Assembly (NCBI RefSeq): GCF_003054175.1
Contig: NZ_QBKN01000029.1
Location: 1 to 60,355 of the forward strand
Direction of reading: 5' to 3'
DNA length: 60,355 nucleotides
Origin: Allosediminivita pacifica
GTDB taxonomy: Bacteria > Pseudomonadota > Alphaproteobacteria > Rhodobacterales > Rhodobacteraceae
Shown here: positions 1-7,143 of the stretch, one piece after another
Layout: the number at the start of each line of letters is the position of its first letter
Position numbering within the stretch: position 1 is the stretch's first letter
Translations under genes and position numbers: made by a program
Notes under the pieces: model-generated
What the model saw: the letters and a program-made list of their open reading frames with translations, nothing else
Told to the model about the DNA's origin: nothing
Database searches by the model: none

Positions 1-1
1 C

Positions 2-64
2 CGTATCCACGATCACAAGATCAACCGCCTCGACGAACTGCTCCCGTGGAACTGGAAGTCGTAG
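2..64 (+). mobile_element. IS66-family transposase, C-terminal tail only
   Basis: The reading frame that is open from the window edge ends at the TAG at 62-64. It encodes the ending typical of IS66-family TnpC transposases (INRLDELLPWNW near the C terminus). Only about 20 residues are inside the window, so nothing can be said about the integrity of the element. No terminal inverted repeat could be identified with confidence downstream. It suggests that the left edge of the window lies at an insertion-sequence border next to the recombinase module. Confidence 0.7.
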
Positions 65-348
65 GATCAGGCGACGGTATCAACCGGTCGGTTACCCTTC
101 CGCGCAGGTTCGAGACCGCGCTCGAGGGCGAGACCGTGCAGGTTCTCGAGGCCGCGCATTTCGTCTGGCGCTGCTTGCGAAAGTTCGGGGTCCATTCGTG
201 CGGGGACGATCCTTTGACCGGCGAGTTGGTGTCGGAGGAGAACCTCGAGCGGATCATGCGCGAGCAACCCTTTATGACGCCCGCGTCGGCCCGCCTCCAC
301 GTCGCGCGGATCCGCGATTGGCGCGAAAGCCGCCCAGGCCTGGTTTAG
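46..348 (+). CDS. Hypothetical protein, 100 aa
   Basis: A GTG-initiated frame of 100 codons overlaps the end of the IS66 transposase. The product is soluble, with no signal peptide or membrane segment. Its second half (a Cys-containing stretch around residue 45, then a basic helix ending in RIRDWRESRP) reads like an alpha-helical protein. GC-rich third positions resemble those of real genes here, but there is no clear ribosome binding site and the start lies inside the transposase. It could be the 3' part of a gene cut by the IS, or a chance frame. I do not recognise the family. Confidence 0.35.
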   Translation: MELEVVGSGDGINRSVTLPRRFETALEGETVQVLEAAHFVWRCLRKFGVHSCGDDPLTGELVSEENLERIMREQPFMTPASARLHVARIRDWRESRPGLV

Positions 349-403
349 ATCAGCGTCAACCACGTCGGCGAAGAAATTCTTTCCGTCACTCTGTGCCTGG
401 AAC

Positions 404-426
404 CATCTCCTGCAAAACAGGAGATG
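404..426 (+). promoter_or_regulatory. Hairpin covering the ribosome binding site of the next gene
   Basis: CATCTCCTG (404-412) and CAGGAGATG (418-426) form a perfect 9-bp stem with the 5-nt loop CAAAA. The 3' arm contains AGGAG (419-423), the best Shine-Dalgarno for an ATG at 430. The hairpin would hide that site in the mRNA. Because AGGAG directly abuts the ATG at 424, the ATG at 430 is the better start. Confidence 0.55.
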
Positions 427-429
427 CCC

Positions 430-1224
430 ATGCCGCCCTTCGCAAGACTTCACGCCGCGACACTCATCGATTTGAGTGTCTGGTCGAAGCTGTCGCGCAA
501 CGAAGTTCGCCGTTTTCTTGCCCGGTTCGAAATTGAACCGCTTGGTCGCAAGTACCCGATGCCGAGAGTTTATGAGCACCTGCTCGGCCTATCGCCATCG
601 GGCCCCCTCGAAAACGACATGCTCGGCAGCGGCCTGGTACGTGTCGCGGACGTCGCGGAGTGGTTCGGTGTCTCCGGGGAGAATCTCCTTAACCAGCTGC
701 GCGCGCCCGACAACCCCTACCCGCCACTCTACGCGTTTGGACCGAAGCGGAACCGCATGCTGAAGGCTCAGGTCGAGCAGCTGCTGGCGAGCCCCAGAAA
801 CACCTTTCATGACTTGGCGCCGATCCCCGGGCATGCCCTGCCCGCGACGCGCCTGGCGCGGCATCTCAAGGTCCCGCAAGCCCGGATCGACGCGATCCTC
901 GCGGACGAGGGCGACCTGCCGGCCCGGATCATCAGCCATGGGCGCATCCGCTACATCGTTTCGGACGTGGTGCACAGGCTCGCATCCTCAGAAGAGAAAC
1001 CCGCTTCGGAGGACGCTCTCCGGGCCGAAGAGACAAATATCGCCACCCCGAAGGCCGCGCCCTCCTCCACGGGCGGCACGTCTCGCGGCCTGTTCGCAGA
1101 CACCACGGCACGTGCGGCCGCCCAGTCTGAAACGCAGCTCTCCTGCACAGGATCCGGCGCAAATGCACGCCGAGGCGATGGCCTGCACGGGGCGCCGGAA
1201 GAGGCGAAACTGTCGGGAACATAA
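430..1224 (+). CDS. Protein with three winged-helix-like repeats, recombinase-associated
   Basis: The 264-residue product lies immediately upstream of the recombinase genes. Three consecutive segments of about 45-60 residues share one plan: a helix-turn-helix-like stretch, a loop with an Arg/Tyr wing, then a C-terminal helix. Repeat 1 is about residues 10-55, repeat 2 about 65-120 (RVADVAEWFGVSGENLL) and repeat 3 about 135-185 (TRLARHLKVPQARIDAI, then RIRYIVSDVVHRL). The last 75 residues are low-complexity and probably disordered. The plan resembles MerR/excisionase-type DNA-binding domains, so a role as directionality factor or end-binding protein for the recombinases is inferred from context. 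ATG 430 is preferred over 424 on Shine-Dalgarno spacing. Confidence 0.6.
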   Translation: MPPFARLHAATLIDLSVWSKLSRNEVRRFLARFEIEPLGRKYPMPRVYEHLLGLSPSGPLENDMLGSGLVRVADVAEWFGVSGENLLNQLRAPDNPYPPLYAFGPKRNRMLKAQVEQLLASPRNTFHDLAPIPGHALPATRLARHLKVPQARIDAILADEGDLPARIISHGRIRYIVSDVVHRLASSEEKPASEDALRAEETNIATPKAAPSSTGGTSRGLFADTTARAAAQSETQLSCTGSGANARRGDGLHGAPEEAKLSGT

Positions 1225-1327
1225 GGCGTCGCTTAGTTCCCGGATATTCCGACTCGAGTGCACATTTTCGCTTCGTCTGCACGCCAAGCGACCAATCTCC
1301 TCAATGAACCAGATGAAAGGAAATTCC

Positions 1328-1801
1328 ATGGGTCCCAAAACGAAATACCAAAGCCGCATCGTTGCGAACCCGCTCGCCCAGGCGCCATTCACGCTTCGGG
1401 AGGTGCTCGAGCACGAACCCGATCGGCGCCTACAGTCCGCCCTGCGCCGGCTCGAGACCCTCCTCGACAGGCCCCCCGAGAAGATTCCCGCGGACATCGA
1501 CTGGTTCGATGCGCACTTTCCGAGCGGCGGCTTCGACAATGCCAAGGCGCCCTGGACCAGTGCCCAAGCCTACCAAGCTTGGCGCCACGCCGTCCGCCGC
1601 GCCATCCGGCGGTACGTCTTCGCGCTCGGCACGTCCGTCATGCGGATCCGTCACGTCCAGGCGAGCCTCCTCTCCCGGACGAATGCGCCCCCCCACTCCC
1701 CGATCCCGGCAGCCCAGCTTCTCGGGCACACTGGTGTCAAGCGCACCAGGGCCCATTACGCAAATTTCCGTGAGGCCGCATCGGACCCTAAGTCCGATTG
1801 A
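1328..1801 (+). CDS. Short tyrosine-recombinase derivative with a large internal deletion
   Basis: The 157-residue product joins two parts of a tyrosine recombinase. Residues about 20-105 match the N-terminal region of the next gene's product (compare DWFDAHFPSGGF with AWFDTNFPALKQ, and YQAWRHAVRRAIRRYV with YAKWREVVRRRIRTT). The last 30 residues contain AAQLLGHTGVKRTRAHYA, the LLGH...HY ending of recombinase catalytic domains. The segment carrying the first catalytic Arg, the Lys and the HxxR box is missing, so recombination by this protein alone is very unlikely. AAAGG lies about 8 bases before ATG 1328. It may be an in-frame deletion pseudogene or a retained accessory DNA-binding protein. 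Confidence 0.6.
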   Translation: MGPKTKYQSRIVANPLAQAPFTLREVLEHEPDRRLQSALRRLETLLDRPPEKIPADIDWFDAHFPSGGFDNAKAPWTSAQAYQAWRHAVRRAIRRYVFALGTSVMRIRHVQASLLSRTNAPPHSPIPAAQLLGHTGVKRTRAHYANFREAASDPKSD

Positions 1802-1865
1802 CTCCGAAATCGCGCGGCCGTCCGGAACGTCGACCGCCTCCCTACAACCCGACAAGGAATACCGA

Positions 1866-3701
1866 ATGGGTTTTTTCGCCAATGCCTCTCAGGCGGCCAT
1901 GTCCGACGTCGTGCCAGCCTCGAAAACCATGCAGACAGTATGCGACGAGACCGTCAACGAAACCGAACGCACCCGCATTGCTCGGTTGGCCGAGTATTTC
2001 AACGCACCGCTCTCTACTCTCGATGGGGGCGAGGTCGACCTCCTCGCGTGGTTTGACACAAATTTCCCGGCACTCAAGCAGATCGGCGCCGGTCCGCTGC
2101 CCGGCTCAGGTCGGAGTTTCTGGCAGTCCAAGACCAGCTATGCAAAGTGGCGCGAGGTCGTCCGCCGCAGGATCCGGACCACCCTTGGTCTTGTCGCCGC
2201 GAAGAAAGCATTGCGGGAGCGCATCGACGGCTGGACCCCGTTCCTGGCCGTCCTGGCGGACCTATCAAAAGACCACGGTCCGGTGCATTCGGGGACACTC
2301 GGCGCGATCCGAACCTTCTCGGACCGCGCAAGAGCGGCCGGTATCGATCCGATGGACCTGACCCCCGACCTCGTTCCGCCCTTCCTGGATCAAATGCCCG
2401 TCCACGAGCGAGACGCGTCGGCGACAGCCCTCAGGGCACTTGCCCGCCATCGCGTCTTCCCGCAGATCGCAGCACATCTGCCACCAGACTTCGACCCAAC
2501 CTATCTCGTTCCGACGGCCCGCATCCCCCTGCCCGACTCCGTGCGCAAGATGATCGCCGACATGGTCGAGACGGCACGCTACGACCAAAGCACCTACGAT
2601 GATGTCTCCGAGAGTTGCACAGAGAATTACAAGGCGCAAACGGCCGAGACCTACCGCGCAGCTTTGGTCGCGCTGGCCCGGGCCGCACAGGAAACCGGCG
2701 CTGCGGACGTGGCGTCGTTGAACTGTCTCGACTCGCTGTTCGAGACACCGGTTCGCATCGCCGCCATCCGTCACTGGATCGAACAGTCTCAAACGGATGC
2801 CGGGTTCAGTCTTCGGACCGCCGCGGATTACGTCCGCATCGTCGCCCAGATCGGCAAGGCCAACGGTCTCAAGACCAAGAAGTGGCTGAAGAATTTGAAG
2901 AAGAACCCGCACCTTCAGGAAGGCCACGCGGCGGGTGAAAAGATGTCCGCCAAGAACCGGACCTTCTGCGAGAACCTCATTCACAATCCCGCAGACGTTC
3001 GAACGTTTCTCAGGCAACACGTGCTTTACCAGGAGCGTGCGAAGGACGTTCTCGCGACAGACAAGGCTCTCACCACATCGCAGCTGCGTGCCGCGCGGCG
3101 TCTATCGACCTGCGCCGCCTTCTCCGCGCTGGCAATCCGTGGCGCCGGCCTACGGAAAGGCAGTGCGCTGGCTGCAGAGTGTAGCGGCACCGGGCAGAAT
3201 CTGTTCCGCAAGACGACAGGTGAAAGGAAGTTCTTCGAGCTACGGGTCGCGCAGAAAGACATGAAAGGCGAGTATGTTGAGCTGCCCCCTATCCACATCC
3301 GGGATGACAAGTATTGCGGCTACGATGTGCTCGACTGGTACCTGACGACTGGGCGGCCGCTTTTCGACTTCGCCAACCCGGACTACTGCGAAGAGAAGAA
3401 GTGCGCCCTGGCCACACACCTGTTCGTCTCCGAGCGATCGGCAAACCCTCTCGGAGGGAAGATGCTCTACAAGTGGCTGACCCGCAGTAGCGCAGAGATC
3501 GGCTTGCCGATGTTCCCGCACAATTTCCGGCATGGCTTCGCAACGCTGCTGCTCGCGCGGTCCTGGAGCAACCGAGGGCGGGCAGCCGCGTATCTCGGCT
3601 GCTCGGTCGGCGTGCTCGACACCTATTACGGGTGGATCGACAAGCGGCAGAAGCTCGAGGAAGTGCAGGATCTCCTGGCGGAGGCTTTGGCCGGAAAATG
3701 A
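1866..3701 (+). CDS. Site-specific tyrosine recombinase, 611 aa
   Basis: A large recombinase. The N-terminal ~110 residues are shared with the preceding short gene and are likely arm- or core-binding. A long middle region follows, then a C-terminal catalytic domain. The catalytic pattern is visible: an Arg in AIRGAGLRKGS, the HxxR box in HNFRHGFATLLLARSW near residue 560, and a Tyr nucleophile in DTYYGWID near residue 590. At 611 residues it is much longer than phage integrases (350-420), resembling the large member of Tn554-like or multi-recombinase systems. Its stop overlaps the start of the next recombinase gene by 4 bases (ATGA), so the two are translationally coupled and probably act together. 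Confidence 0.75.
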   Translation: MGFFANASQAAMSDVVPASKTMQTVCDETVNETERTRIARLAEYFNAPLSTLDGGEVDLLAWFDTNFPALKQIGAGPLPGSGRSFWQSKTSYAKWREVVRRRIRTTLGLVAAKKALRERIDGWTPFLAVLADLSKDHGPVHSGTLGAIRTFSDRARAAGIDPMDLTPDLVPPFLDQMPVHERDASATALRALARHRVFPQIAAHLPPDFDPTYLVPTARIPLPDSVRKMIADMVETARYDQSTYDDVSESCTENYKAQTAETYRAALVALARAAQETGAADVASLNCLDSLFETPVRIAAIRHWIEQSQTDAGFSLRTAADYVRIVAQIGKANGLKTKKWLKNLKKNPHLQEGHAAGEKMSAKNRTFCENLIHNPADVRTFLRQHVLYQERAKDVLATDKALTTSQLRAARRLSTCAAFSALAIRGAGLRKGSALAAECSGTGQNLFRKTTGERKFFELRVAQKDMKGEYVELPPIHIRDDKYCGYDVLDWYLTTGRPLFDFANPDYCEEKKCALATHLFVSERSANPLGGKMLYKWLTRSSAEIGLPMFPHNFRHGFATLLLARSWSNRGRAAAYLGCSVGVLDTYYGWIDKRQKLEEVQDLLAEALAGK

Positions 3702-5095
3702 CCCGTCATGTCATCCTCGCAAAACCGCACTGGCAACCCAACGCGGCTTCCCCCATCCTGCTGGGCATGCCGCTCGCGGAGTTGCAGGCACTCGACAGCC
3801 TGGTCGAGTTCATGATCGAACATGGCTGCGCGGAACTCACGCCGTCCGACTGCCGGGTCTGGGCTCGCCTCAATGACGGCGCCGCCGCCATCGGCAATGC
3901 TGTCGCGGCAATGATCAAGACCGACGGTCCCGAGGCCCCGCCGCTCGCGTCTCTGCGTGCTGCAGAACAGTCTCTGACCGCCTGCGCGCGCTTTGCCGGC
4001 ATCTCGCGTGAGCCGCGCCGCGACTACAAGCGCAATATCTCGCTTTATCTCGAAGAGCTTCCCATGGAGTGGCAACAACACCTTGCGGGCATCCGGGACC
4101 GGAGGGAAGGTGGCGAGATCAAGCTGGCACCGGATCTCTACGACCGCATGACCCGGAAACTGTGTCAATACGGCTGGTATCTCCGGGAAAGCCAGCTGGC
4201 GCTGGACTTCGAAATAACCTCCCTCCGGAAATACTATACTTTTGAGACGACCAGAATTTCCGCCCGGGGCGCGCCACTGAGCACCTCAACCATCATCGCG
4301 ACATTCGCCGATCTCAGGGATTTCCTCCGCTTCTCGAAGGCCTACCCGAAGCCCCTGGTCAAGCAAATCGACAAGCTTCTCCAGAAGCTGCGGGACCGGG
4401 CCAGCGTCGAGACGGCGCAGAAATTTGCCGCCCTTGCCGCGATCGACATCACGACCATTCATCCGCGCGCCGAATCCATCCTCGCAGACGTGGCCAAGCA
4501 AACCAACCCGGCAACGCGGGTCATCAAGCGCAATCGGGCCATGGCGATCGCGGTGCCCCCGCTAACTCCCCTTCGACGAGAATGGCATGATCTCAGGTTC
4601 GGCCGCGACCTCGTCTGGACCGAGGGCCGTTACCGCCTGCGGGACTACAAGTTGCGCAAGACACGGCATCGTCCCGGTCGGGAGGACTACCCCGGTTCGG
4701 TTCATCCGAATGTGCAGCATTTCGTCGATGCCCGCCTGCTTCAGGATGATGACCCGAAATATCTCGACGCCCTGCGCGACGCGGCCAAGGAAGAAGAATG
4801 GCCTCTTTTTGTCCATCCTGACAGCACGCGCGTTGCCGAGAACTACGTGTCGCAGGTCTGGTCAACCGAGTTTGGGACCGGTGCTCATATCTGTCGATCC
4901 ATCGTCTACGATGTCGTGTTCGCGATCAGCGAGGATGCGACGCTGGCCGGCATGTTGATGAATGACCACACCTCGCAGCAGGCCCGAAAGAAATATACTG
5001 GTGACAGGGCAAAACTGGCCGCGCTCGCGGCAGCCGGGAAAGAGATCGACGACATCTTCGACGAGTACAATGGATCACGTGGAGCCTCCGCGTGA
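3698..5095 (+). CDS. Second tyrosine recombinase-like protein, 465 aa
   Basis: ATG 3698 sits in the ATGA overlap with the preceding recombinase stop; an upstream in-frame ATG at 3632 lies inside that gene and is unlikely. The C-terminal half has recombinase features: HICRSIVY as a divergent HxxR box, then NDHTSQQARKKYTGD supplying the second His and a Tyr nucleophile near residue 435. Residues 300-340 are rich in Arg and may hold the first catalytic Arg. The N-terminal half is helical and unassigned. It probably forms a heteromeric recombinase with the 611-residue protein. The gene is convergent with the DUF305 gene, so it is the last of the module. Confidence 0.65.
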   Translation: MTRHVILAKPHWQPNAASPILLGMPLAELQALDSLVEFMIEHGCAELTPSDCRVWARLNDGAAAIGNAVAAMIKTDGPEAPPLASLRAAEQSLTACARFAGISREPRRDYKRNISLYLEELPMEWQQHLAGIRDRREGGEIKLAPDLYDRMTRKLCQYGWYLRESQLALDFEITSLRKYYTFETTRISARGAPLSTSTIIATFADLRDFLRFSKAYPKPLVKQIDKLLQKLRDRASVETAQKFAALAAIDITTIHPRAESILADVAKQTNPATRVIKRNRAMAIAVPPLTPLRREWHDLRFGRDLVWTEGRYRLRDYKLRKTRHRPGREDYPGSVHPNVQHFVDARLLQDDDPKYLDALRDAAKEEEWPLFVHPDSTRVAENYVSQVWSTEFGTGAHICRSIVYDVVFAISEDATLAGMLMNDHTSQQARKKYTGDRAKLAALAAAGKEIDDIFDEYNGSRGASA

Positions 5096-5147
5096 TACCG
5101 CAGCGCAGATTTTAGACGAGGCAGTCTGGGTGCCGTCGCGCTCGACG

Positions 5148-5990
5148 TCAGCCGCACGACCAGAAACCCCGGTAGCCTGCAGTCAGCCCCGCATCGAGGG
5201 CGAAGGTCAGTTCCGCATCACCCCGCCAGTCCGCCTCATCTCCGAGCGGTCGAACGCTGACCTCCATGCCATCCGAGGTGAAGCTGGGCTCGCCACCGGA
5301 AGATTGCAGACCGACAAGAACACCGTTGAGCTTGGTCACGGCTTCACCGTCCGGTCCGGTCCAAAGGATCGGGTCGGCCTCGGGACTGCGGTTGAAGCGG
5401 CATGCGCCCGGCGCGTCGACGACCCGGTTCGCCTCCTCCTCGGGGAGCGGCGAAAGGTCGAGCTTGGAAATCAGGGTGTTGTTCAGGGCGTCCTCTACGC
5501 TGCCCGGTTCGGCGGCGGGGTCTTCGTAGATGTCGTTGACCACGTTGCCGCCGGAGACATCCGCGATCAGATGGCTCATCTGCGCGATCTCCTTGCGCTG
5601 CGCGGCGATGATCTCGTCGGCGAGCTTGCGCACGCGCGCGTCCTCGATCCCGGCCCGCTCCGACGTCATGACCGCGATGGAATGGTGCGGGATCATCGCG
5701 CGCATGTAGCTGGGCCCGCTGACGGTGACCTGGCTGCGAACCAGCCAGAGAGATCCGGCGAAGACGACCGCCGCGCCAAGAAAAATGGCGATGTTCAGCG
5801 CTTTGCTCGAATACATGGCCACCATGAAGGACAGCATCACGATGGCCATCGTTGCCCCCATCAGGATGGCCATGTAGGCGCGCGTCTCGGAGAAGAAGAG
5901 ATGCTCCCACGCGTAGGTGTTCAGATACATCAGGATGAACATGATGATCGTCGAAGTCGCGATCATCAGACCGAACCGAATATAGGACAT
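5148..5990 (-). CDS. Membrane-anchored DUF305 protein with a C-terminal extension
   Basis: The 280-residue product has three predicted membrane segments in the first 85 residues, then a DUF305 (ferritin-like) segment with the diagnostic RAMIPHHSIAVMTSERAG (HH at 102-103) and a helix ending AAQRKEIAQM. DUF305 proteins are often found in copper- and metal-resistance loci and are periplasmic. The C-terminal ~100 residues form an extra domain (ACRFNR..., LGDEADWRGDAELTF) that I do not recognise. The start at 5990 is preceded by GAGGCGAC. The gene follows the cueR-methyltransferase pair in the same direction with a 97-base gap and may be transcribed with them or separately. Confidence 0.75.
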   Translation of the reverse strand: MSYIRFGLMIATSTIIMFILMYLNTYAWEHLFFSETRAYMAILMGATMAIVMLSFMVAMYSSKALNIAIFLGAAVVFAGSLWLVRSQVTVSGPSYMRAMIPHHSIAVMTSERAGIEDARVRKLADEIIAAQRKEIAQMSHLIADVSGGNVVNDIYEDPAAEPGSVEDALNNTLISKLDLSPLPEEEANRVVDAPGACRFNRSPEADPILWTGPDGEAVTKLNGVLVGLQSSGGEPSFTSDGMEVSVRPLGDEADWRGDAELTFALDAGLTAGYRGFWSCG

Positions 5991-6015
5991 GTCGCCTCCT
6001 CAATTGCCGTAAATT

Positions 6016-6033
6016 GAGTGTGAAACAACACTC
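6016..6033. promoter_or_regulatory. Small inverted repeat upstream of the DUF305 gene
   Basis: GAGTGT (6016-6021) and ACACTC (6028-6033) form a 6-bp inverted repeat around GAAACA, about 25 bases ahead of the DUF305 start on the minus strand. It could be an operator half-site pair. It is short enough to be chance. Confidence 0.25.
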
Positions 6034-6087
6034 CCGCGCTGGAGGGTTCCCCTTGGCCAACCTCGGGCCGGGTCTGGGGCCGACGGC

Positions 6088-6708
6088 TCAAACCCGTCGG
6101 AGCACAGCGAACTCGAAGCTCTGGGTTCCCCCTCCCGGCGTCTCGTGCCTGTGCCTTCGCGTGTCCAGGAGCGAGAACTCAGGTGCGAAGAAGTCCAACA
6201 GATCGTCCGCGGACCAGCGCCTCACCGGCAGGCCGCTGCACCGCTCGGGGCCGTCTGGCGCGAAGGTGCCGATGATCGCCACGGACCCGGGCACGGTGGC
6301 CGCCAGCATCGCCCGGCGATAGGCCGCCTGGCCGGACTCCGACACGAGGAAGTGCATCACCGCCCGATCATGCCAGACATCCCAGTGACGGGCCGGCTTC
6401 CAAGTGGTGACATCGGCCACGATGAAACCGACCCGATCCGCCAAGGAGGCGAGGCGCTTTCTCGTCCGCGCGAGCGCCGCTTCGGAGATATCCAGGATCG
6501 ACAGGTCGCGATAACCCGAGGCCAGGAGCGCTTCCGCAAGGCGCGAAGCCCCGCCGCCGATGTCGATAACCGATGCCGCCTTGCCGCCGCCGTGGCGCTC
6601 TATCAGCTCAAGGCTTGGCTGCGGCTCCGACTGGAACCAGGAGACGGCCCCTTCGTCGCGCGACTCGTAGACCTCATCCCAGTGCGCTCTGTCCCCGGTT
6701 CCCGTCAT
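6088..6708 (-). CDS. Class I SAM-dependent methyltransferase
   Basis: A 206-residue Rossmann-type methyltransferase. Motif I is VIDIGGGASRLAEALLASG near residues 47-65, followed by an acidic strand end (ILDISEAAL) and the VADVTTW segment. The first 35 residues (HWDEVYESR, VSWFQSEP) match the start of small trans-aconitate/thiopurine/tellurite-type methyltransferases common in alphaproteobacteria. The substrate cannot be read from sequence. The ATG at 6708 overlaps the cueR stop by 4 bases (ATGA), so it is translationally coupled to a copper regulator. That suggests a role in the metal response, but this is context only. Confidence 0.85.
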   Translation of the reverse strand: MTGTGDRAHWDEVYESRDEGAVSWFQSEPQPSLELIERHGGGKAASVIDIGGGASRLAEALLASGYRDLSILDISEAALARTRKRLASLADRVGFIVADVTTWKPARHWDVWHDRAVMHFLVSESGQAAYRRAMLAATVPGSVAIIGTFAPDGPERCSGLPVRRWSADDLLDFFAPEFSLLDTRRHRHETPGGGTQSFEFAVLRRV

Positions 6709-7130
6709 CGGACTCCCTCTGATGCGCCGACCGCCTCTTCCGGAACATCCTGCGCCAGGTCCTCCAGGATCGGGCAGTCGGGGCGGTCGTCCCCGGCGCA
6801 GCAGCTCACCAGTTCGGCCAGCGTCGCGCGCATCGACTGAAGCTGCGCGATCTTGTCGTCGATCTGGTGCAGGTGCTCTTCGGCGACGCGCTTGACCTGC
6901 CCGCTCTCGCGGCTCTCGTCCTCGTAGAGGGCGATCAGGGTGCGGCAGTCCTCGATGGTGAAGCCCAGCGCGCGGGCGCGGCCGAGGAAGGCCAGCTTGT
7001 GCAGGTCCTGTTCGCGGAACCGGCGATAGCCGTTCTCGCCGCGCTGCGGGCGGATCAGGCCGATCTCCTCGTAGTAGCGGATCGTCTTGGCGGGCAGGCC
7101 CGAGCGTTGGGCGACGTCTCCGATGTTCAT
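6705..7130 (-). CDS. cueR: Copper-responsive MerR-family regulator CueR
   Basis: The 141-residue protein has an N-terminal MerR winged helix (MNIGDVAQRSGLPAKTIRYY), a dimerisation helix (about residues 80-108) and the metal loop C-C-A-G-D-D-R-P-D-C-P-I. Cys111 and Cys119 have the 8-residue spacing of the two Cu(I)-binding cysteines of E. coli CueR. CueR senses Cu(I), Ag(I) or Au(I) and activates promoters with a 19-bp spacer. It lies 13 bases after the copA stop in the same direction and overlaps the methyltransferase gene. It is the only cueR in the window, while at least five CueR-type promoters are present. Confidence 0.92.
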   Translation of the reverse strand: MNIGDVAQRSGLPAKTIRYYEEIGLIRPQRGENGYRRFREQDLHKLAFLGRARALGFTIEDCRTLIALYEDESRESGQVKRVAEEHLHQIDDKIAQLQSMRATLAELVSCCAGDDRPDCPILEDLAQDVPEEAVGASEGVR

Positions 7131-7143
7131 GGCAGTCCTCCTT

